Below are positions 1-5,143 of a DNA stretch of 8,157 nt, one piece after another. The translations under genes and the position numbers were made by a program. The stretch is taken from positions 10,794 through 18,950 of the forward strand of contig JAOZOL010000021.1 of assembly GCA_029933295.1 (NCBI GenBank), given 5' to 3'. The notes beneath the pieces were generated by a model, which was given only the letters and a program-made list of their open reading frames with translations, made no database searches and was not told the DNA's origin. This DNA is from Desulfobacterales bacterium (lineage in GTDB: Bacteria > Desulfobacterota > Desulfobacteria > Desulfobacterales > Desulfosalsimonadaceae). How positions within the stretch are numbered: the first letter of the stretch is position 1; every line of letters begins with the position of its first letter.

Positions 1-424
1 CCTCTGCATGGGAATCGTCCGAATCATAACCGCATTGTGTCGGCAGATCCATTGCTATGTTCGGAGCGCCTTTACGTCCCAAAGAATGCATCCGGATCAG
101 ATAATCCCGATAATCCTCAGCCGTACCGAAACCCGCGTATTTACCTGCACCGCTTGTACCCCACTCAAACCGTGTTTCCGCCTTTGCCATCATTTCCGCA
201 AAAGCCTGCCATTTGGGTACCGGAAAATTGCCGGCGGTAAAGGGAAATTGACCGGGAAAACCAACATCTTCAAGAAAATCGAAATTGTTAATATCATTAG
301 GTGTGTAAAACCGGGTCGGACTTTTTTGAAGGCCTAATTTCTTAAGGTGTGGCGAAATCACATTTTCCTGCCATTGTTGACGTGCCTGTTCTGCTTTTTG
401 ATTATTCTTTTTGGTATTTTTCAT
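1..424 (-). CDS. Methylmalonyl-CoA-mutase-family large subunit, N-terminal part, cut by window edge
   Basis: The first 141 codons of an adenosylcobalamin-dependent acyl-CoA mutase subunit; the gene runs off the left edge. Such enzymes move a thioester-bearing carbon between adjacent carbons of an acyl-CoA in the cytoplasm. Family landmarks seen: an N-terminal helix with W18, the FYTPNDI stretch (39-45), FLEDVGFPGQFPFT (50-63), KYAGFGTAED (95-104) and DLPTQCGYDSDD (126-137). The long N-terminal extension is more like isobutyryl- or 2-hydroxyisobutyryl-CoA mutase large subunits than classical methylmalonyl-CoA mutase. The segment between P68 and Y96 is odd: the usual P-T-M-Y...W-T-[IM]-R-Q-Y run is missing and a longer stretch, including MAKAETRFEWGTSG (79-92), takes its place. 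The usual Arg-Gln before the tyrosine is Gly-Lys. ATG at 424 is preceded by AGGAG at 435-439. It lies 197 bp after the acyl-CoA ligase and probably follows it in the pathway. The family is clear; the substrate is unknown. Confidence 0.9.
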   Translation of the reverse strand, partial: MKNTKKNNQKAEQARQQWQENVISPHLKKLGLQKSPTRFYTPNDINNFDFLEDVGFPGQFPFTAGNFPVPKWQAFAEMMAKAETRFEWGTSGAGKYAGFGTAEDYRDYLIRMHSLGRKGAPNIAMDLPTQCGYDSDDSHAE

Positions 425-524
425 CGTGTGATCTCTCCTATGCTTATCCAAGGCAGTGACTTCTTAAATAAGCTTTTTATTCAATTTAATAGATCCTGAA
501 CAATAAACAGCTTCCGCTCACGTC

Positions 525-612
525 GGCATTCCTGAAGAGTTTTATTCCGCACATAATTATCTCCGGAAATATTTACGAAAAATCCATCCGGAACTATGAA
601 TGCAGGAATGCC
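525..612. repeat. Perfect 10-bp inverted repeat framing the ligase-mutase spacer
   Basis: GGCATTCCTG at 525-534 and its exact complement CAGGAATGCC at 603-612 enclose 68 bp. Inside are two copies of the self-complementary hexamer TCCGGA (562-567 and 587-592) that could pair to form an inner stem. The element starts 9 bases after the acyl-CoA ligase stop codon on the minus strand, so it would fold in the transcript between ligase and mutase. There is no T-run directly after it, so it is not a classical terminator. A processing site, mRNA stabiliser or small mobile remnant are all possible. I see no target-site duplication and no second copy in this window. The rest of the 425-621 spacer is AT-rich with no recognisable promoter. 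Confidence 0.4.
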
Positions 613-621
613 AAAAACAGA

Positions 622-2169
622 CTATTCAGCCAGATTGCCCTCTTTCAACTCCGCTTTTTTGATTTTCCCGGTTGAAGTCATGGGAAGGGCATCGATTATT
701 TTAATATGAGCCGGGAATTTGTATTTGGCGATCTTTCCGTCAAGAAACGCATGGACTTCGTCTTTGGTAATGCTTTCACCTTCTTTACATACAATAAACG
801 CTTTCCCTGACTCGCCCCATTTATCATCAGACACGCCGACAATGGCCACATTTTCAATTTTTGGGTGATCGACCAGAATCTTTTCGATCTGTGCCGGGTA
901 CACATTTTCTCCGCCGGAACGATACATGTCCTTGGCCCTGTCGACGATGTAAAAATAACCGTCTTCATCCATATAACCAAGGTCGCCTGTGTGCAGCACG
1001 CCATCAACAATTGTCTCTTTTGTTTTTTCAGGAAGATTCCAATATCCGCTCATCACAGTGGGGCCGGTGGCCACCATCTCTCCGATAACGCCTGGCAGAG
1101 TTCTTTTCCCGTTTACGTCCTGGATCCAGATATCCGTAAAAAAGCCCGGCAATCCGATGGAGCCTTCCTTTTTTATAATGTCTTCCTTGGGCAGCATCAT
1201 CATGGCTGAGTTCTCCGTCTGGCCAAACCCCTGCTGCATAAAGAGACCTTTTTCTGCCAATTCTTCGAGCAGGCTGACAGGTGTCCTTTCGCCGCCGCCC
1301 AATACATTTCTGACACAGCTTACATCAATATTGTCGAGCGCTTTTGACTGCAGGATGAGGCGCCACATGGTGGTCAGGGCAAAAATCACTGTTGGTTTAT
1401 ATTTTTCTATATCCTTGGCAAACTGCTCCGGCTCAAACCTGAGTCGCATAACAAATGATGCGCCCCGGCACAAAACCGGTGTGGCGATGATAAACAGTCC
1501 GCCGGAATGGAAAAGCGGCAATTGGGACAGGAAAACATCATCCCTGGATATGTCCGTGTACGTCATAATTTGAAAATTTTTAAAATATGTCTGACCATGG
1601 GAAAGCATCGCACCTTTTGGATTTCCCGTAACACCTGAGGTATATATAATGGCCAGTGGGTCATCCAGATCGATGGGTTCCTCAACTGCCGGCTCTTCTG
1701 ATGACTTATCATCAATTACCTGATGATAATCGGCAGCCCACTCCGGACACTCCGGCAGGCCAGGGATACCGATTTTCAACCAGAGATATTTATCCTCTTC
1801 CACCTGTACAGAAGACCTGATGGGCTCAACATTACCGGCAAACGCATCATGAAAAACAAGCAGCCGAGAACCGCAGTCGTTGAGCTGATACTTCACTTCA
1901 CCAGCCACCATGCGAACGTTCAACGGAACAAAAATAAGACCAATTTTTGCCGCAGCAAAATAAATCGCCATAAACTCCGGGCAATTGGCCAGAAGCACTG
2001 AAATCCGATCGCCTTTTTTCAGACCCTTTGAGAGAAAATAGTTTGCAACACGGTTGGTTTCCTCATTTAGATACCCATAGGATATATTCTTGTCTTCAAA
2101 AATAAACGCTGTCTTATCCGGTATTACAGTTGCCTGCTTAGTTGCAATTTTACCGACATTCCACTTCAT
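622..2169 (-). CDS. AMP-forming acyl-CoA synthetase (acid-CoA ligase)
   Basis: A 515-residue ANL-superfamily ligase that would activate a carboxylic acid with ATP and CoA, via an acyl-adenylate, to an acyl-CoA in the cytoplasm. The length is normal for the family and the frame is intact. Motifs seen: the phosphate-binding loop YTSGVTGNPKG (176-186), the A5-type GFGQTEN (314-320), the HTGD motif (393-396), the hinge region D410-R411 followed by K413, SGGENVYP (418-425), and the C-terminal TGK whose K502 should be the adenylation lysine. The acid substrate cannot be read from the sequence. ATG at 2169 has a strong AAGGGGG ribosome site at 2176-2182. It is preceded by a sigma-54-type promoter (2306-2321) giving a leader of about 126 nt, and followed by a B12 acyl-CoA mutase. 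That pairing suggests the ligase makes the mutase's substrate. Fatty-acid, hydroxy-acid or alkyl/aryl-succinate activation all fit, so no symbol is given. Confidence 0.93.
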   Translation of the reverse strand: MKWNVGKIATKQATVIPDKTAFIFEDKNISYGYLNEETNRVANYFLSKGLKKGDRISVLLANCPEFMAIYFAAAKIGLIFVPLNVRMVAGEVKYQLNDCGSRLLVFHDAFAGNVEPIRSSVQVEEDKYLWLKIGIPGLPECPEWAADYHQVIDDKSSEEPAVEEPIDLDDPLAIIYTSGVTGNPKGAMLSHGQTYFKNFQIMTYTDISRDDVFLSQLPLFHSGGLFIIATPVLCRGASFVMRLRFEPEQFAKDIEKYKPTVIFALTTMWRLILQSKALDNIDVSCVRNVLGGGERTPVSLLEELAEKGLFMQQGFGQTENSAMMMLPKEDIIKKEGSIGLPGFFTDIWIQDVNGKRTLPGVIGEMVATGPTVMSGYWNLPEKTKETIVDGVLHTGDLGYMDEDGYFYIVDRAKDMYRSGGENVYPAQIEKILVDHPKIENVAIVGVSDDKWGESGKAFIVCKEGESITKDEVHAFLDGKIAKYKFPAHIKIIDALPMTSTGKIKKAELKEGNLAE

Positions 2170-2305
2170 CCGGTACCCCCTTTTTATTCATCTTTTTTCA
2201 TTTGTCTGATTTTATTTGTCTCAATAAGGACGCCATGCGCTACTATTTATAAACACATCCGACCCGACAAAAAAAACGATACAATCACGCCATAGTAGAA
2301 ATCAT

Positions 2306-2321
2306 TACAAATATTGTGCCA
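2306..2321 (-). promoter_or_regulatory. Sigma-54 (-24/-12) promoter for the acyl-CoA ligase
   Basis: Minus strand reads TGGCACAATATTTGTA. This matches the sigma-54 consensus TGGCAC-N5-TTGCW with correct spacing: GG and the -12 G are 12 bases apart. The only core mismatch is T for C at -12. The predicted start is near 2295, about 126 nt before the ATG at 2169. The same TGGCAY-N5-TTGTA string occurs before two other genes here, and an NtrC-type activator is encoded upstream. Assignment is by sequence match; activity is inferred. Confidence 0.75.
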
Positions 2322-2369
2322 AGACTGGAGATACGCGAAAGAAACGGTTGAAGAAAAGAATAAATATTT

Positions 2370-2400
2370 AGACAGAGTACGGTCTTTAAGCTGTCATGAC
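2370..2400. promoter_or_regulatory. Candidate activator-binding dyads upstream of the ligase promoter
   Basis: Two symmetric elements sit about 75-105 bp upstream of the predicted ligase start, where NtrC-type activators usually bind. One is an AGAC-N8-GTCT dyad at 2370-2385; on the minus strand its first half reads AAAGACCGTA, similar to the AAAGACATTA boxes near the kinase promoter. The other is the perfect palindrome GTCATGAC at 2393-2400. Position and symmetry are seen; binding by the response regulator in this window is inference. Confidence 0.3.
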
Positions 2401-2469
2401 CAAAATCTTGAATAAAAAATTTTCATTAAATTAATAGCAGGTCTTTCCATGAAGTATAAATTAAATCAA

Positions 2470-2510
2470 AAATCGGACATAATGGCATTTTTTGCATTCA
2501 TGTCCGATTT
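2470..2510 (-). terminator. Rho-independent-type terminator after the PP-loop gene
   Basis: AAATCGGACAT (2470-2480) and ATGTCCGATTT (2500-2510) are perfect 11-bp arms around a 19-nt loop, with an additional AATG/CATT pair inside. On the minus strand the right arm of the RNA runs into the T-rich tail TTTTTGATTTAATTT. It lies about 130 bp downstream of the PP-loop stop codon and about 150 bp before the ligase promoter, so it would separate the two transcripts. The loop is large and the stem only moderately GC-rich, so strength is uncertain. Confidence 0.6.
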
Positions 2511-2569
2511 AAGCTGATCAAAACAAATTTTACAGTAGAAACTTAATCAATCCTTCATGAAAAATTCGC

Positions 2570-2588
2570 AGACACGCTATGCGAGTCT
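2570..2588 (-). terminator. Weak hairpin just after the PP-loop gene
   Basis: The minus strand reads AGACTCGC-ATA-GCGTGTCT, an 8-bp stem with one T-T mismatch and a 3-base loop, 52 bp beyond the PP-loop stop. Five bases later comes a run of five T (GCGAATTTTT). It may be a first terminator or a 3'-end-stabilising hairpin ahead of the stronger one at 2470-2510. Confidence 0.3.
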
Positions 2589-2640
2589 TAAATAAAAAGG
2601 TGTGCATTCCGCTGACATCAGGCTGATTTCCCAACTGATT

Positions 2641-3462
2641 TCATGCTTTAATGCCTATCACCGCTAATCCTTTTTCAATTTCTTGATTAAAATACGTGCA
2701 GCACATCTCGACATAATCATTGCATGATTGTCCATCATATACCATCCATGGGAAAATACAGCTTGTCCACAGAACTGATGAGGGAATGGTGCATTGTATT
2801 TGTCTTGACGGAATCTGATGAGTCTTTTCCATCTTTTTATGATCAGGATGATCCGTGACCCCTGCGTCATAAAGTATCCGGCATCTTTCCTCAGCAGGGA
2901 TATGGAAGGCCGGCGAAGAAAAATTAATCCCATACCGGCTGAATATATCCCTGGCAATCGCCTTGACATCTTCAAGCTGCGAGCCGTCATCCAATTGTTC
3001 AGTATTACTGCCGTCGCAGATGTCTGTGATATTGTTTTCCTTACAGAACTTTATCGCCGCGATATCCATGGCGATTTTGCATTGCAGGCATTCATTGGCC
3101 ATAAACAATTTACTCATATTTTCCATATATTTTTCACGGCCATCCCGAATTCCATGGGGATCTTCCCACAAGGGGCCAATTTTTTGGCTAAGAACCGCCT
3201 GCTGGGCCTGCTGCTTCTCCTGGTGAGGCGTAATCGCCTGATAAATACTTTCAATATCTATTATTTTATGGTGAATTTTTGCATTTGAAGGTGCTTTCTG
3301 CCTCAGTCTGTTGACTGCATCCTGAAGATTTTCAGCTCGCCTCAGACCATATCTTGTAAAAGTAACAAGATGTATCTGATCATATTTCGGCAGTTGTAAC
3401 CAGGCGACATATGTTGAATCCGTACCGCCGGAAAACATAACCGCTATTTGTTTACTTTTCAT
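2641..3462 (-). CDS. Uncharacterised PP-loop ATP pyrophosphatase (adenine nucleotide alpha-hydrolase superfamily)
   Basis: A 273-residue soluble protein with the N-type PP-loop SGGTDST (11-17) directly after a first beta strand. This family adenylates a carbonyl or phosphate with ATP, releasing pyrophosphate, so that N or S can be added; QueC, ThiI, TtcA, LarE and asparagine synthetase are relatives. Other features seen: a glutamine-rich helix (81-93), a CLQC pair (C125, C128), DGSN (150-153) where relatives have a nucleotide-site strand, and clustered C-terminal cysteines C224, C235, C247, C254 and C255. The cysteines could bind a metal or Fe-S cluster, or carry sulfur as in tRNA-thiolation enzymes; this is inference. 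ATG at 3462 has AGGAG at 3471-3475. It has its own sigma-54-type promoter and lies between the regulator and the ligase, suggesting co-control with the acyl-CoA genes. The superfamily is secure; the reaction is not known. Confidence 0.85.
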   Translation of the reverse strand: MKSKQIAVMFSGGTDSTYVAWLQLPKYDQIHLVTFTRYGLRRAENLQDAVNRLRQKAPSNAKIHHKIIDIESIYQAITPHQEKQQAQQAVLSQKIGPLWEDPHGIRDGREKYMENMSKLFMANECLQCKIAMDIAAIKFCKENNITDICDGSNTEQLDDGSQLEDVKAIARDIFSRYGINFSSPAFHIPAEERCRILYDAGVTDHPDHKKMEKTHQIPSRQIQCTIPSSVLWTSCIFPWMVYDGQSCNDYVEMCCTYFNQEIEKGLAVIGIKA

Positions 3463-3500
3463 CTATCATTCTCCTTAAGCCGCCCAATAAATTAAAATTT

Positions 3501-3647
3501 TTAATGCCTGGCAAGCCTGATGGCATAATGAACAGATCTCATAAAATCAACCCGAATCATCATGTCTTCTTTTTTGCCACATGGCATCAGCCTCAACCTG
3601 CGGAAAAATTGTAGGACAATCAATAGGTTAGAGCCGCACCATACCAT
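3501..3647 (-). CDS. Possible 48-residue leader ORF upstream of the PP-loop gene
   Basis: An uninterrupted frame from ATG at 3647 to TAA at 3501, ending 38 bp before the PP-loop start. The predicted peptide has a short hydrophobic patch (LLIV, 8-11), then a basic, His/Arg-rich C-terminus ending in IRLARH. The ATG falls within about 2 bases of the start predicted from the sigma-54 promoter, so it has no ribosome site and would have to be leaderless. An internal ATG at 3587 has only a poorly spaced GAGG. I do not recognise the peptide, and a frame this short can arise by chance. Confidence 0.18.
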   Translation of the reverse strand: MVWCGSNLLIVLQFFRRLRLMPCGKKEDMMIRVDFMRSVHYAIRLARH

Positions 3648-3655
3648 ATGAATTA

Positions 3656-3671
3656 TACAAGAAGTATGCCA
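3656..3671 (-). promoter_or_regulatory. Sigma-54 (-24/-12) promoter for the PP-loop gene
   Basis: Minus strand reads TGGCATACTTCTTGTA, again TGGCAY-N5-TTGTA with exact -24/-12 spacing. The predicted start is near 3645, giving a leader of about 183 nt to the ATG at 3462. A TATAAT string overlaps the -12 end (3651-3656), so a sigma-70 promoter is an alternative, although no good -35 box lies at 17 bp. It sits 85 bp beyond the response-regulator gene. Confidence 0.7.
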
Positions 3672-3679
3672 TCATACAC

Positions 3680-3700
3680 AATCAGCCAGAATGTCTGATT
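3680..3700. promoter_or_regulatory. 21-bp dyad upstream of the PP-loop promoter
   Basis: AATCAG (3680-3685) and CTGATT (3695-3700) are perfect inverted arms around 9 bp. On the minus strand the centre includes CAGACATTCTG, itself a CAGA/TCTG dyad, and contains the AGACATT core repeated near the kinase promoter. It lies only 8 bp above the -24 element, closer than usual for an NtrC-type enhancer. It is a candidate operator or activator site by sequence only. Confidence 0.35.
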
Positions 3701-3744
3701 TTCGCATGCAAAAAAAAATCAATATGAGAATAATTTTTCAGCCT

Positions 3745-5139
3745 TTAACGATAGTCGTTTTTATCGATATTATAACGGCGCAATTTACGAAAAAGGGTAC
3801 GCGTATTTATACCCGAACACTGAACCACCTGATTAATCCGTCCATGATATCTTTCCATCGCCCGTTTGAGATAATTTCGCTCAAATTCAACAATCTGATC
3901 CTTCAGCGGCAAGGAAAAACTTGGGGGCGCTGTGCTTATTGCTTTCTCGTCGCCCGGTATTTCGGTGATAAAAACATTCCGAATTATTTTGTCTTGAGTC
4001 ATTATGACCGTCCGCTCCATGACATTTGACAACTCCCTTACATTGCCCGGCCATGAGTGACTGATGAGTTGAGTAATCGCTTCGGGATGAAGAGACATAG
4101 GATTCAGGCCCAACTGATGTGAATAAAGCTCTAAAAAATGATGAGCCAAAAGAGGAATGTCTTCTTTTCTTTCTCTCAGTGGGGGCAATTGAATCGGAAC
4201 CACGTTAAGACGGTAGAAAAGATCCCGTCGAAATCCTCCCTCCTGAACCAGCTGAATTAAATCTTCATTGGTTGCCGCAATGATTCGGATATCAACCTCA
4301 ACGACGGTCTCGCTGCCAAGGTGCTGGAAGGTTTTTTCCTGAATAAGTCTTAATAATTTTTTCTGCACTGCAGATGATGCACTCGAAATTTCATCCAAAA
4401 AAATCGTTCCGCCATCGGCTTGCTTAAAACGACCTGCCCTGTTCGTTTGGGCGCCGGTAAATGCTCCCTTTTTATGGCCGAACAATTCTGATTCCAACAG
4501 TGTTTCAGGAAGAGAACCGCAGTCAACAGTAACAATGGGACCGGAAGCTCGAGTGCTATTGTAATGTATTGTTTTGGCGATTAGTTCCTTTCCGGTTCCT
4601 GTTTCACCTGAAATAAGGATGGTCGCATCCAGGGGAGCCACTGATTCTATTAACTTAAATACGACTTTCATCGGCTCACTTTTCCCCACGACCTCATCCA
4701 GGCTATATTTTCTTCCGAGTTCATTCTCCAGTTTTGAAATTGATTTTTTAAGTAATTTATTCTCAAATTTCAAAGCAAGCCTCTCGTTGGTTTTCTTTAA
4801 AAGCGTTTTTATCTGTGAAAAATTAAGCGGCTTACAAAGAAAATCGCAAACTCCGTCTTTCATGACTTCCACAGCTACTTCAACCGTTGCAAAACCGGTA
4901 ATAACGATTATTTCGATATCAGGATAACGCTTTCTGATATGTTTGACCAATTCATTGCCCTTGATGCCGGGCATTTTAAGATCTGTTATTACCACATGGA
5001 AATCATTTTTGGCCAGCAACTCCATAGCGGAAGTTCCGTCAGGAGCCAAATGCGCATCATACCCCCATTTAGACAACCTCAATTTAAAAGTATGGCGAAT
5101 TGAATCTTCATCATCAATCACTAGAATTTTTAACTTCAT
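3745..5139 (-). CDS. NtrC-family sigma-54-dependent response regulator
   Basis: A 464-residue transcription activator in the usual order. The receiver domain (about 4-118) has D9-D10 acidic pocket, phospho-acceptor D53, T81 and K103. A short linker follows. The AAA+ domain (about 147-385) carries Walker A GETGTGKE (178-185), the sigma-54-contacting GAFTGA loop (225-230), Walker B GGTIFLDE (243-250), arginine-containing RRDLFYRLNV (304-313) and HSWPGNVREL (361-370). A C-terminal Fis-type helix-turn-helix (about 415-457) ends in NTRTLFRKLRRYNI. All key residues are present. The frame is open back to a TTG at 5196, but the ATG at 5139 is preferred. It has AGGAG 10 bases upstream inside the last codons of the kinase gene, and the receiver strand begins right after it. 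It follows the kinase stop by 4 bp, so the two are translationally coupled and surely a pair. It should activate the sigma-54 promoters seen beside it. Confidence 0.95.
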   Translation of the reverse strand: MKLKILVIDDEDSIRHTFKLRLSKWGYDAHLAPDGTSAMELLAKNDFHVVITDLKMPGIKGNELVKHIRKRYPDIEIIVITGFATVEVAVEVMKDGVCDFLCKPLNFSQIKTLLKKTNERLALKFENKLLKKSISKLENELGRKYSLDEVVGKSEPMKVVFKLIESVAPLDATILISGETGTGKELIAKTIHYNSTRASGPIVTVDCGSLPETLLESELFGHKKGAFTGAQTNRAGRFKQADGGTIFLDEISSASSAVQKKLLRLIQEKTFQHLGSETVVEVDIRIIAATNEDLIQLVQEGGFRRDLFYRLNVVPIQLPPLRERKEDIPLLAHHFLELYSHQLGLNPMSLHPEAITQLISHSWPGNVRELSNVMERTVIMTQDKIIRNVFITEIPGDEKAISTAPPSFSLPLKDQIVEFERNYLKRAMERYHGRINQVVQCSGINTRTLFRKLRRYNIDKNDYR

Positions 5140-5143
5140 TACC

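Larger units (their letters stand above)
2170..2640 (-). other. 471-bp non-coding spacer between PP-loop gene and acyl-CoA ligase
   Basis: AT-rich and without a credible gene on either strand. In minus-strand order it holds a weak hairpin (2588-2570), a strong terminator-like hairpin (2510-2470), a cluster of dyads (2400-2370), a sigma-54-type promoter (2321-2306) and the ligase leader. The leader contains ATAGTAG at 2292-2298 and its exact complement CTACTAT at 2240-2246, which would pair across a 45-nt loop starting near the predicted transcript 5' end. It also holds CGCCAT twice (2231-2236 and 2288-2293). A 12-codon ATG frame lies in the leader but has no ribosome site. Confidence 0.6.

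Noticed and set aside
8..337. 109-codon plus-strand frame at the left edge
   Set aside because: It is antisense to the recognisable mutase N-terminus, which carries conserved family motifs.
486..554. 22-codon ATG frame starting MCGI with a GGAG ahead of it
   Set aside because: The start recalls glutamine amidotransferases but the rest does not, and the frame is very short and lies inside the inverted repeat.
525..612. Inverted repeat as a complete miniature transposon
   Set aside because: No flanking target duplication and no second copy in the window, so it is reported only as an inverted repeat.
484..624. Open frame of about 45 codons continuing in frame after the ligase TAG, suggesting readthrough or pyrrolysine insertion
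   Set aside because: A run this short without a stop is common by chance; the ligase already has its full family length and no Pyl-system evidence is in the window.
989..1573. 194-codon plus-strand frame
   Set aside because: It is antisense to the intact acyl-CoA ligase, has no family features and is a shadow of the coding strand.
2483..2496. TGGC...TTGC resembling a sigma-54 promoter on the plus strand
   Set aside because: GG and GC are 10 bases apart rather than 12, and the string lies in the loop of the terminator hairpin, with no plus-strand gene following.
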